Source: Streptomyces parvulus
GTDB taxonomy: Bacteria > Actinomycetota > Actinomycetes > Streptomycetales > Streptomycetaceae
NCBI RefSeq assembly: GCF_014648855.1
Contig: NZ_BMRX01000014.1
Span: forward strand, 176,001 to 240,000
Length of the DNA stretch: 64,000 bases
Direction: 5' to 3'
Below the pieces are notes generated by a model that had not been told where the DNA came from, made no database searches, and saw nothing but the letters and a program-made list of their open reading frames with translations. Shown in pieces: positions 1-7,497 of the stretch (positions within the stretch are counted from its first letter, which is position 1; each line of letters opens with the position of its first letter). The translations under genes were made by a program, and so were the position numbers.

Positions 1-2
1 TC

Positions 3-1388
3 GACCGGGAGGAGACCCGGGCCTTCGTCACGGCCGCCGACTGGTACGCGCAGGACTGGCTGCCGATGCCCTACCCGCCCAGCGGCGTCCGCGTCGCGGG
101 CAACTGGCGCTACGAGCCGGTCGGCATGACCCTGGTCGGCGACCACGGCCAGAACACCCGCGGCCTGAAGTACGAGGTGCGGAGCCTGAACGTGCGGCCC
201 ACGGCGGATCAGCTCGCCGCCGCGCCCCCGCCCCCGGAGGCGCTGCGGCGCGAGTACACGCAGCTGCCCGACTCGCTGCCGGGACTGGTCGCCCGCACCG
301 CCCGCGAGGTCACCGCCGGCGCGGCGAACCCGTACGAGCAGGCGGTCAAACTCCAGGAGTACTTCGCGGTCGACGGCGGCTTCGAGTACGACACCGAGGT
401 CAGGGTCGGCAGCGGCTCGGAGGCGATCGCCCGGTTCCTGCGGGACAAGGAGGGCTTCTGCGTCCACTTCTCGTTCGCCATGGCGGCGATGGCCCGGTCC
501 CTGGGCATCCCCGCCCGGGTGGCGGTGGGCTTCGCGCCGGGCTCCCCGCAGGCGGACGGCTCGGTGTCGGTGGGGCTGCGGGACGCGCACGCCTGGCCCG
601 AGGTGTACTTCGAGGGCGTGGGCTGGACCCGCTTCGAGCCGACACCGACGCGCGGCTCGACCCCGTCGTACACCGTGCCGGACACGCCGGGCAGTGCGGT
701 GCCCGATCCGGCGCTGCCCTCCGAGGACAGCCGGACCGAGCCGTCGGCGGCGCCCTCGACGAGCGAGAGCTGCTCGGCGCAGGACAAGAAGCTGGACGCC
801 TGCGACACCGAGTCGGCGCTGCCGGTCCCGGTCTCGGACGGCGGCGGACCGAAGTGGTACGAGGCACCGGCGTGGACCCTGGCGGCCCTCCTGGTGCTGC
901 TGGTGCCGCTGTCACCGATGCTGTGGCGGCTGCGCACCAGGGCCCGGCGCCTCGGGGCGCACGGCCGGACCGAGGCGGACGCCGCCCCGCACACCCTGGC
1001 GGTCTGGCAGGAGCTGGCCGACACGGCGTGGGACCACGGCATCCCGCCCGAGGAGTCGCAGACGCCCCGCAAGGCCGCGGCCCGCATCGTCCGGCTCGGC
1101 CGGCTCGATCCGACGGCCGCGGCCGCGGTGCACCGGGTGGCCGACGCGGTGGAGCAGGTCCTCTACGCGCCGCGGCCGCGCCCGACGGCGGGGCTCGCCG
1201 GGGACGTGCGGCTCGCCACGGCCGGCCTGCGGGCGTCGGTCGGCCGTCGCACGCGGCTGCGCGCGACGATCGCCCCGCGTTCGACCGTCCGGGTGGTGTG
1301 GGCGCTCTCGGACCGCTGGACGGCGCTGAAGCGGCGCGCCGCGGCGGCGCGGCCGAACCTGCGGAAGACCTCCGGCCAGCAGGGCTGA
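3..1388 (+). CDS. Transglutaminase-like membrane protein (TgpA type), C-terminal part
   Basis: The reading frame is open from the window edge, so the N-terminus, normally several membrane helices, lies outside; 461 codons are present. A transglutaminase-like core is visible: a Cys in GFCVHF about residue 153, then DAHAWPEVYF with the His, then GWTRFEPTP. A Ser/Thr/Pro-rich linker leads to one membrane helix at about residues 290-310 (ending MLWRL) and a cytoplasmic tail resembling DUF4129. Family members pair a DUF3488 membrane domain with an extracytoplasmic transglutaminase core. In Streptomyces the gene usually follows a MoxR ATPase and a DUF58 protein, which cannot be seen here. The substrate is unknown. 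A perfect hairpin follows the stop. Confidence 0.85.
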   Translation, partial: DREETRAFVTAADWYAQDWLPMPYPPSGVRVAGNWRYEPVGMTLVGDHGQNTRGLKYEVRSLNVRPTADQLAAAPPPPEALRREYTQLPDSLPGLVARTAREVTAGAANPYEQAVKLQEYFAVDGGFEYDTEVRVGSGSEAIARFLRDKEGFCVHFSFAMAAMARSLGIPARVAVGFAPGSPQADGSVSVGLRDAHAWPEVYFEGVGWTRFEPTPTRGSTPSYTVPDTPGSAVPDPALPSEDSRTEPSAAPSTSESCSAQDKKLDACDTESALPVPVSDGGGPKWYEAPAWTLAALLVLLVPLSPMLWRLRTRARRLGAHGRTEADAAPHTLAVWQELADTAWDHGIPPEESQTPRKAAARIVRLGRLDPTAAAAVHRVADAVEQVLYAPRPRPTAGLAGDVRLATAGLRASVGRRTRLRATIAPRSTVRVVWALSDRWTALKRRAAAARPNLRKTSGQQG

Positions 1389-1405
1389 GCCGACCGGACG
1401 CACAC

Positions 1406-1444
1406 GTGAGGGGGTGACCACCTGATCGGTGGTCACCCCCTCAC
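1406..1444. terminator. Bidirectional intrinsic terminator hairpin
   Basis: A perfect 17-bp inverted repeat (arms 1406-1422 and 1428-1444) with a 5-nt loop lies between the convergent ends of the transglutaminase gene (stop 1388) and the DUF3040 gene (stop 1478). It can serve both strands. There is no U-tract, as is common in Streptomyces. Confidence 0.8.
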
Positions 1445-1477
1445 GCAGTGGTCCTGGTGAGCGGCTGCTCGGGCGGG

Positions 1478-1882
1478 CTACTGGCCGCCCTGCTGCTCGT
1501 CCCTGCGGCGCTGCCAGCGCTCGTCGATGCGGTCCATCATCGAGCGTTTCTGGCGCTGCTGGCGTCCCGCGGTCTGTGGTCCGGCACCCGCGGCCGGCTG
1601 CTCGCCCGGCTTGGGAGCCTTGCGCCAACCGGTCACGGCGAGCACCGCGCAACCCAGCATGACCAGGAAGCCCACCACGCTGAGCCACACCTGCTGGGCG
1701 ACCATACCGGCCATGAGGAGCGCAATACCCACGAGGAAGCCCGCGACCGCCTGGTAGACCCGTCGCCGGGTGTACGTACGCAGCCCGCTTCCCTCGAGCG
1801 CTGTCGCGAACTTGGGATCTTCGGCGTACAGCGCTCGCTCCATTTGCTCGAGCATGCGCTGCTCGTGCTCCGAGAGCGGCAC
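1478..1882 (-). CDS. DUF3040 small membrane protein
   Basis: A 134-residue protein starting VPLSEHEQRMLEQMERALY, the hallmark N-terminus of DUF3040. Two hydrophobic segments follow in the middle, then a basic tail rich in Gln and Arg. GTG at 1882 is chosen because GAGGAGG lies just upstream; a longer frame to 1999 has no such site. Mycobacterial Rv2169c is the same family and also sits beside the dcw cluster, so the position is conserved. Function is unknown; a small envelope-associated protein is all that can be inferred. A TANNNT -10 candidate for it (TATCCT on this strand) is at about 1932-1937. Confidence 0.85.
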   Translation of the reverse strand: MPLSEHEQRMLEQMERALYAEDPKFATALEGSGLRTYTRRRVYQAVAGFLVGIALLMAGMVAQQVWLSVVGFLVMLGCAVLAVTGWRKAPKPGEQPAAGAGPQTAGRQQRQKRSMMDRIDERWQRRRDEQQGGQ

Positions 1883-2081
1883 GGAGTCCTCCTCATCGTG
1901 CAGTCGCCGGGGCGACCCGGGGGGTCCCTTCAGGATAGGCAGGGAATCGCCCCCGTGAAACCCGCCCTCTACGCCAATTGGCCAACCGGTTCCCGTCATG
2001 GGCGTGCCGGCTCGCTGAAAGTCCCATTCCCCAGCGGCCGACCCGTCATGCCGGGCGGTCTCCCTCGATCATACGGCGAGT

Positions 2082-2100
2082 GGCCCCCGTTCGGGGGGCC
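2082..2100. terminator. Short GC hairpin after the methyltransferase gene
   Basis: GGCCCCC (2082-2088) and GGGGGGCC (2093-2100) form a tight stem with a 4-nt loop, 58 nt past the methyltransferase stop on the minus strand. It is a plausible terminator for that gene. No U-run is present. Confidence 0.5.
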
Positions 2101-2157
2101 TGTGGCGTACTCCATCTGCAGTCGCGCCCCTGATCAGCGGCTTACCCCAGCGGCTGC

Positions 2158-2961
2158 TCAGGCCCCGCCGGTCCCTCCGGTCTCACCGAGCACATGAAGC
2201 TGCGTGGCCACAGAATGGAAGGCGGCGATCTCGGCCGCCGCGGCCTCCAGCCTGAGCAGCGCGTCCATGGCGCCCGGCTCGGTGTCCACCAGCACGCCGG
2301 GGACCAGGTCGGCGAAGACCCGCACGCCGTGCACGGCGCCGATCCGCAGCCCGGCGGACTCGACGAGTCCGGCGAGCTGTTCGGCGGTGAACCGGCGGGG
2401 CACGGGGTCCCCGGTGCCCCAGCGGCCGTCCGGGTCGGTGAGCGCCTGGCGGGCCTCCGTGAAGTGACCGGCGAGGGCGCGCGCGAGGACGGCGCCGCCG
2501 AGGCCCGCGGCGAGCAGGCTGAGGACGCCCTCCTCGCGCAGGGCGGCGACCGCGTTGCGGACGCCCTCGGCGGGGTCGTCCACGTATTCCAGGACGCCGT
2601 GGCACAGCACCGCGTCGTAGCCGCCGCGCTCGACCACGTCGAAGAGGCCGTGGACGTCGCCCTGGACGCCCCGCACGCGGTCGGCGACGTCGGCCTCGGC
2701 GGCACGGCGCTCCAGCGCGAACAGGGCGTTGGGGCTCGGGTCGACGACGGTGACGCGGTGGCCGAGGCGGGCCACCGGCACCGCGAAGTTGCCGCTGCCG
2801 CCGCCGGTGTCGAGGACGTCCAGCGCCTGGCGGCCGGTGGCCTTCACCCGGCGGTCCAGGGCGTCCTGGAGGACGTCCCAGACCACGGCGGTGCGCAGGG
2901 CGGACCGGGAGCGCGAGGGCTCGGAGCGCGGCGTCGCGGGGTTCGGGCTCGGGTCCGACAC
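2158..2961 (-). CDS. Class I SAM-dependent methyltransferase
   Basis: A 267-residue protein. Motif I of the Rossmann methyltransferase fold is clear (VLDTGGGSGNFAVPVARLG, about residues 48-66), followed by the acidic end of strand 2 (VTVVDPSPNAL), a QGDVHGL motif and post-motif CHGVLEYVDDP, typical of the Methyltransf_11 family that alkylates small molecules. The start is GTG 2961 because GAGGAG lies 9 nt upstream; a frame to 2991 is unsupported. The substrate cannot be told. In Streptomyces it neighbours the SAV_6107-type gene upstream, but the gap of about 150 nt argues against tight coupling. Confidence 0.85.
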   Translation of the reverse strand: MSDPSPNPATPRSEPSRSRSALRTAVVWDVLQDALDRRVKATGRQALDVLDTGGGSGNFAVPVARLGHRVTVVDPSPNALFALERRAAEADVADRVRGVQGDVHGLFDVVERGGYDAVLCHGVLEYVDDPAEGVRNAVAALREEGVLSLLAAGLGGAVLARALAGHFTEARQALTDPDGRWGTGDPVPRRFTAEQLAGLVESAGLRIGAVHGVRVFADLVPGVLVDTEPGAMDALLRLEAAAAEIAAFHSVATQLHVLGETGGTGGA

Positions 2962-3113
2962 GGCAGATGTCTCCTCGGCGCGGCACCGCACCGGACTCGG
3001 GCGGAGCGAACGGGCTGCCGCCCCCGCCCGGTGCGGGAGAGGGAGGCTTCAGGCGCCTCCCACCCTATTGCCTCCGGTGGGCCCGCCCGGTGGCGCCCGG
3101 TGCCCCGCGCCGC

Positions 3114-3662
3114 TCATCCCGTGTCCGGCAGGTCGGGGTCCGGCCGGTCGGCGTCGGGGCGGGGCTGGGGCAGCACCGGCTGGAGGACCAGCATCCGCTC
3201 CACCAGGCGCAGGAACATCGCCACGTCGCGTATCAGGTCGTCGGCGTCGCGGCGGCCCGCCGCGCCCTGGATGCCGGCCTCGGCACGGGCCCGGCGCCGG
3301 GCGCCGGCGGCGAACAGGGCGCTCCAGTCGGACAGCTCGGGCGCGATCTCGGGCAGCACTTCCCAGGCGCTGCGGATGCGGGCCCGGCCCCGCGGGGTGG
3401 TCTCCGGGCGGCCGCGGGCGGCGAGAACCGCGGCGGCGGTGCGCAGGGCGGCGAGGTGGGCCGTGGCGTAGCGCTCGTTCGGCGTTTCCAGGGCGTCGGC
3501 CTCCTCCAGGCCGGAGCGCGCCTGGGCGAGCAGGTCGAGGGCGGCGGGCGGGGCGGTCGCCCGGCGGAGCACGGGGTGCACGTCGCTCGCCGGGCCGTTC
3601 AGTGAGGGTGCAGGGCCGGCTGCGCGGCGCCGCCGGGGGGCGGCTGCTGACGAGTGGGCCAT
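3114..3662 (-). CDS. SAV_6107-type HEPN domain protein
   Basis: A 182-residue, mostly helical protein. After a basic disordered N-terminus (MAHSSAAAPRRRR) there is a HEPN-like helical bundle (LDLLAQARSGLEEADALETPNERYATAH, described by its ends only: LDLLAQARSG at residues 43-52 and NERYATAHLAALRTAAAVLA about 62-81). The Streptomyces family is named after S. avermitilis SAV_6107. HEPN domains are often RNases or toxin-antitoxin partners, but the catalytic Rx4-6H pattern is not convincing here and no antitoxin or nucleotidyltransferase partner is adjacent. Role unknown. Confidence 0.75.
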   Translation of the reverse strand: MAHSSAAAPRRRRAAGPAPSLNGPASDVHPVLRRATAPPAALDLLAQARSGLEEADALETPNERYATAHLAALRTAAAVLAARGRPETTPRGRARIRSAWEVLPEIAPELSDWSALFAAGARRRARAEAGIQGAAGRRDADDLIRDVAMFLRLVERMLVLQPVLPQPRPDADRPDPDLPDTG

Positions 3663-3834
3663 GACGATCCTCCTGTCGTCTCCTTGACGGCATACCCCGG
3701 GCAGGAGGTGCCGTATGTGCCCATCGTGAGGTATGGCACTGACAATCCGTTCTGACCAGGCCTTTTGATTCGATCGGCCGTTCGGTTCGGCGGCCGGGCG
3801 GGCCCTGCGGTGCCCATGGCGCCGGGGGTGCTGT

Positions 3835-3840
3835 GAGAAT
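3835..3840 (+). promoter_or_regulatory. -10 element, leaderless TetR gene
   Basis: GAGAAT (A at position 2 and T at position 6 of the -10 consensus) lies exactly 7 nt before ATG 3848, the spacing of leaderless Streptomyces promoters. No ribosome-binding site precedes the ATG. Confidence 0.45.
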
Positions 3841-3847
3841 CGGGACC

Positions 3848-4477
3848 ATGGAAAGCAGCAGCACCGCCGTGCCGGGCAGCAGCCGTCGCGAGGCCACCCG
3901 GCAGAAGCTGTACGAGGCGGCCGTCACCCTCATCGCCGAGCAGGGTTTCTCCGCCACCACCGTGGACGAGATCGCCGAGCGGGCCGGGGTCGCGAAGGGC
4001 ACGGTCTACTACAACTTCGCCAGCAAGGCCGTCCTCTTCGAGGAGCTGCTGCGGCACGGCGTCGGACTGCTCACCGCCTCGTTGCGGGAGGCCGCGGAGC
4101 GCACCGCGCGGGAGGGCCGCGGGCGGGTCGACGCGCTGGACGCGATGATCCGGGCGGGGCTCGTCTTCATCGACCGCTACCCGGCCTTCACCCAGCTCTA
4201 CGTGGCCGAGCTGTGGCGCACCAACCGGGCCTGGCAGTCCACGCTGCTGGTGGTGCGGCAGGAGGCCGTGGCGGTGGTGGAGGGCGTGCTGCGCGAGGGC
4301 GTGGCATCCGGCGAGTTCAGCGACGGCATCGACGTGCCGCTGACCGCCGCGGCGCTGGTCGGCATGGTGCTGGTGGCGGCGCTGGACTGGCAGTCGTTCC
4401 AGCCGGAGCGCTCCCTGGACGACGTGCACGCGGCGCTGTCGCGGCTGCTCCAGGGCCGGGTGAGCGGACGGCCCTGA
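3848..4477 (+). CDS. TetR/AcrR family transcriptional regulator
   Basis: A 209-residue repressor-type protein. The N-terminal helix-turn-helix is canonical (REATRQKLYEAAVTLIAEQG, then TTVDEIAERAGVAKGTVYYN, about residues 13-55), followed by FASKAVLFEELL and an alpha-helical ligand domain of the TetR_C family. ATG 3848 is preferred over an in-frame GTG 15 nt upstream because a leaderless -10 sits 7 nt before it. The gene is followed by a strong hairpin (4501-4547), so it is probably monocistronic. The target is unknown; the downstream FAD oxidoreductase is one candidate, although the palindrome between them matches another regulator better. Confidence 0.9.
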   Translation: MESSSTAVPGSSRREATRQKLYEAAVTLIAEQGFSATTVDEIAERAGVAKGTVYYNFASKAVLFEELLRHGVGLLTASLREAAERTAREGRGRVDALDAMIRAGLVFIDRYPAFTQLYVAELWRTNRAWQSTLLVVRQEAVAVVEGVLREGVASGEFSDGIDVPLTAAALVGMVLVAALDWQSFQPERSLDDVHAALSRLLQGRVSGRP

Positions 4478-4500
4478 GCCGCCGCCGGGGCACGGAGAAC

Positions 4501-4547
4501 GCCGGTCCGCGGTGGCCGCGTCCCCCGCGGGCCGCCGTCGGACCGGC
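4501..4547. terminator. Long terminator hairpin after tetR gene
   Basis: Arms 4501-4517 and 4530-4547 pair almost perfectly (GCCGGTCCG against CGGACCGGC, extended by GGTGGCC/GGCCGCC with one bulge), followed by a pyrimidine-rich run. It starts 24 nt after the TetR stop. The rest of 4548-4783 shows no gene, only C/G-rich low-complexity sequence. Confidence 0.6.
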
Positions 4548-4783
4548 GTCTCCTCCTGCTCCCCCTGCGTCCCCCCGTCCGGAACCCCCGTCGCCGGTCG
4601 TTCCCCCGGGTTCCCCCGTGCCTCGCTCCCGCCGACCGCGGCCGGCGGAAGGAGCGGATCGCGGGCCCGGCTCCGTTCCGGCACCCCGTGTCGCCGGTAC
4701 CGGAGCCGCGCCCCTCTCCGTGGTTCCCACTCTTCCGTTCCCGGGGGCCGAAGCCCATCCGCGCGGCTACTCATCCCGGGGGC

Positions 4784-4799
4784 TGAGTACGCGTACTCA
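4784..4799. promoter_or_regulatory. Perfect 16-bp palindrome, candidate MacR operator
   Basis: TGAGTACGCGTACTCA is a perfect palindrome lying 117 nt upstream of the FAD oxidoreductase ATG (4916). From memory, the published binding consensus of the S. coelicolor response regulator MacR is TGAGTAC-NN-GTACTCA, which this fits at every fixed position. The macRS genes themselves lie at 27170-29081 in this window. I saw no second full copy here. Confidence 0.7.
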
Positions 4800-4902
4800 C
4801 CCCTGCGCACCCCGGCCCGCGGCCGGGCGCGGCCGGCTGGTCACGAGGGCGCCCGTCGCGGTACTCGGCCGAGGGCGGGCGAGGGCTGTCGGTGGCGGCG
4901 GA

Positions 4903-4908
4903 TAAGGT
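4903..4908 (+). promoter_or_regulatory. -10 element, leaderless FAD oxidoreductase gene
   Basis: TAAGGT is separated by 7 nt from ATG 4916, the geometry of a leaderless transcript. No -35 of TTGAC type is evident at the right distance, consistent with activator dependence. Confidence 0.5.
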
Positions 4909-4915
4909 CCCTGGC

Positions 4916-6412
4916 ATGGCACGGATTGCGGTGATCGGCGCCGGGATGGGCGCGATGGCGGCCGCCGCCCGGCTGGCCGTCGCGGGCCACCGGGTGGTGG
5001 TGTACGAGCGGACGGGGACCTACGGCGGCGCCCTCGGCCGGTTCGAGCGGGACGGGTTCTCCTTCGACACCGGCCCCGGTCTCCTGCCGCTGCCCGCGGT
5101 CTGGCGCGACCTGTTCGTGAAGACCGGCCGGGAGCCGCTGGAGTCCTGCGTCGAGCTGGTCCAGGTCGACCCGTCGGCACGGCACGTGTTCGCGGACGGC
5201 ACGGAGGTCGCGCTGCCGAACGCCTCGCGGGCGGGCGTGGTCGAGGCCCTGGACGCGGCCCTCGGGCAGCCCGCCGGACGGCGCTGGAGCGACTTCCTGG
5301 TGCGGGCCCGGGAGGCCTGGGACCGGACGCGCCGCCCGCTCCTGGAGGAGCCCCTGTGGCCGAACTGGGAGGTGCTGGCCGAGCGCGACCCCTATCCGTC
5401 GGTCCCGCACAAGCGGCTGCTGCGCACCCGCCGGGCCGGGACGCTCGCCGAGGTCGGCGCCTGGGAGCTGCGCGACGCCCGGCTCTCCGCCCTCCTGGGC
5501 TGCCACGCGCTGGCGTACGGCCTGGATCCCCGCACCGCCCCGGCGAACACCGCCGTGCTGCCGTACATGGAGTACGCGTTCGGGATGTGGTACGTGCGCG
5601 GCGGTCTGCGGGAACTGGCGCGGGCGGTGTACGAGCGGTGCCTGGCCCGGCGGGTCGAGTTCCGCTTCGACGCCGAGGTCACCGGGATCGTCGAGAAGGA
5701 CGGCCGGGTGGCGGGTCTGGAGCTGGCCGAAGGGGGCCTGGCGGAGGCCGAGTTGGTGGTGGCCGGTGTAGCGCCGGACGTGCTGGGCCGGTTGTGCGGC
5801 GGGGTGCCGGTGCGCGGCGCGGGCGACGTGCCGCCGCAGCGCGGTGGGACGAGCCGGCTGACGGTGCATCTGGCGCTGCGCGGCCGGCGCGCGGAGGGCG
5901 CGGCACACCGGACGGTGGTGCACGCGCCGGACGCGGAGGCCGAGTTGGAGGCGCTGTTCGGCCCGGAGCCCTTCATGCCCGGGCGCCCCACCGTCACCGT
6001 GCTGCGGCCCGACGACCCGGCGCTGGTCCCGGACGCGGACCACGAGGCGGTCACCCTCACGTCGGTGGTATCCGCGCGGGCCACCCCGGACGCCGAGGAG
6101 GCGGCCGGACGCCTCGTCGACGCGGCCGAGCGGGCGATGCCCGGCCTGCGCGACCGTCTCCTGTGGCGCGAGGTGCGCACCCCGGCGGACGTCGCGGCGG
6201 CCACCGGCGTGGCGGACGGCGCGATTCCGGCGCCGGCGCTCGCGGCGGCCGGCGGACGGCTGCTCCACGCGGCGAACAGCACGCGCACGGAGGGGCTGTT
6301 CACGGTCGGCGGCTGGTCGCACCCGGGCGGCGGGCTTCCGCACGCCGGCATGTCGGGCGCGCTGGTCGCCGGACTCGTGGTGGAGGGGCCGGAGTTCCGC
6401 GGCTCCCAGTGA
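4916..6412 (+). CDS. Phytoene desaturase-like FAD-dependent oxidoreductase
   Basis: A 498-residue flavoprotein. The N-terminus is a dinucleotide-binding fold (RIAVIGAGMGAMAAAARLA), with the ribose-binding acidic residue in VVVYERTGTYGG and the FDTGPGLLPLP motif of the phytoene desaturase/CrtI superfamily. The C-terminus has the second FAD motif (GLFTVGGWSHPGGGLPHAGM, about residues 461-480). Length is normal for the family. No phytoene synthase, polyprenyl synthase or lycopene cyclase is nearby, so a carotenoid role is not supported; these orphan enzymes are usually left as FAD-dependent oxidoreductases. The promoter seems leaderless, and a perfect MacR-type palindrome lies upstream. Confidence 0.85.
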   Translation: MARIAVIGAGMGAMAAAARLAVAGHRVVVYERTGTYGGALGRFERDGFSFDTGPGLLPLPAVWRDLFVKTGREPLESCVELVQVDPSARHVFADGTEVALPNASRAGVVEALDAALGQPAGRRWSDFLVRAREAWDRTRRPLLEEPLWPNWEVLAERDPYPSVPHKRLLRTRRAGTLAEVGAWELRDARLSALLGCHALAYGLDPRTAPANTAVLPYMEYAFGMWYVRGGLRELARAVYERCLARRVEFRFDAEVTGIVEKDGRVAGLELAEGGLAEAELVVAGVAPDVLGRLCGGVPVRGAGDVPPQRGGTSRLTVHLALRGRRAEGAAHRTVVHAPDAEAELEALFGPEPFMPGRPTVTVLRPDDPALVPDADHEAVTLTSVVSARATPDAEEAAGRLVDAAERAMPGLRDRLLWREVRTPADVAAATGVADGAIPAPALAAAGGRLLHAANSTRTEGLFTVGGWSHPGGGLPHAGMSGALVAGLVVEGPEFRGSQ

Positions 6413-6454
6413 GCGGCGGCGGGCGGTGACGCCCGCCGGCCGCCCCCGGATCCG

Positions 6455-7441
6455 TCAGAAGCGGTACTGCTCGTCGTAGCCCTGCCCCTGACCCTGCCCG
6501 TGGCCCTGGGTCTGGCCGTTGTCCTGGTAGGGGTACGGCTGCTCCGGCGGCAGCTCGCCGCCGTAGGGGTCGTCGGTGCTGCGCTGCTGCGGGACCCAGA
6601 CCCCGCCGGCCGGAGTCTCCCCGCCGTAGCCGCCGTGCGTGCCGGTGGCGTACTGGTCCTGCCCGTAGCCCTGCTGGCCGTACTGCGGGGTGCCGGTGGT
6701 GTCGTAGCCGCCGGTGTCGTACGACCCGCCGCCGTAGGCGTGGGTGCCGATGTACGGGTCGGAGTAGGCGGCGTACTGCTGCTGGCCGCCGGTGTCGTAG
6801 CCGTACCCCTGCTGCCCGTAGCCCGAGTAGTCGAAGGCGTAGGCCTGGTCGGCGCCGGGCGCGGCGGCCGGTGGCTGCTGGTCCTGGCCGTAGCCGGAGT
6901 CCGCGTAGACGCCGTACGAGCCGGTGTCGTCCGGCATCGGCTGCGGCTCGTAGACGGCCGTGGTCTCGGCGGCCGCGGGGCCGGCGGGCCGGGCCGGGGT
7001 GAAGACGTCGTCGCGGTCGTAGTCGTCGTGGCCGTAGGACGGGCCGTCACCGGCCGGCGCCTGGCCGGCGGGCCCGTAGCCGTCGTGGTGGCCCTGGCCG
7101 GGGTCGGCCGATTCGAGGCCGGAGACCTCCAGGGTCGGCTCCTGGCGGCCCCGCTCGGGACGGCCGCGCCTGCCGACGAGGCTCGTGGGGGCGTTGACCG
7201 CCCAGCCGGCCTCGAAGCCGCGCCGGAAGGACAGCGTGACGTAGGTCTGGCCGACCGCGAAGGCGGCGGCGCCCGCCCCGATGACGAGCACGTTCGACAT
7301 CAGCACGCCGGCGACGACTCCGACGAAGCCGCCGAAGGCGAGCAGCCGCCAGCGCAGCCGCGCCTTGTACTGCAGCAGCACCTCACCGAGCAGCCACAGC
7401 GCGACCACGCCGAACGCGATGTAGAGGACCGTCCAGCCCAT
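6455..7441 (-). CDS. Membrane protein with long Gly/Tyr/Gln-rich tail
   Basis: A 328-residue protein with two to three N-terminal membrane helices (TVLYIAFGVVALWLLGEVLL, then LAFGGFVGVVAGVLM and VIGAGAAAFAVGQTYVTL) within the first 75 residues. The remaining 250 residues are low complexity. They are dominated by Gly, Tyr, Gln, Asp and Pro, with recurrent YGQQGYG, YDTGGY and GQGQGQGY units, and end YDEQYRF. ATG 7441 begins MGWTVLYIAFG. No catalytic motif is visible. The tail resembles aromatic-rich disordered domains that drive assembly or phase separation in other proteins; that is inference. It is known from other Streptomyces only as a hypothetical protein. It lies upstream of metF on the opposite side of a 56-nt gap, on the same strand. 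Confidence 0.8.
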   Translation of the reverse strand: MGWTVLYIAFGVVALWLLGEVLLQYKARLRWRLLAFGGFVGVVAGVLMSNVLVIGAGAAAFAVGQTYVTLSFRRGFEAGWAVNAPTSLVGRRGRPERGRQEPTLEVSGLESADPGQGHHDGYGPAGQAPAGDGPSYGHDDYDRDDVFTPARPAGPAAAETTAVYEPQPMPDDTGSYGVYADSGYGQDQQPPAAAPGADQAYAFDYSGYGQQGYGYDTGGQQQYAAYSDPYIGTHAYGGGSYDTGGYDTTGTPQYGQQGYGQDQYATGTHGGYGGETPAGGVWVPQQRSTDDPYGGELPPEQPYPYQDNGQTQGHGQGQGQGYDEQYRF

Positions 7442-7497
7442 GTACGCCCCTCTCCCAGTGGCCGTTACGCAGTGTGTCGTAAATATGTGCGGCCGGT

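Noticed and set aside
3114..3662. HEPN toxin of a toxin-antitoxin pair
   Set aside because: No nucleotidyltransferase or antitoxin gene is adjacent and the catalytic motif is unclear.
4916..6412. Carotenoid biosynthesis cluster
   Set aside because: Only one desaturase-like flavoprotein is present; phytoene synthase, GGPP synthase and cyclase genes are absent.
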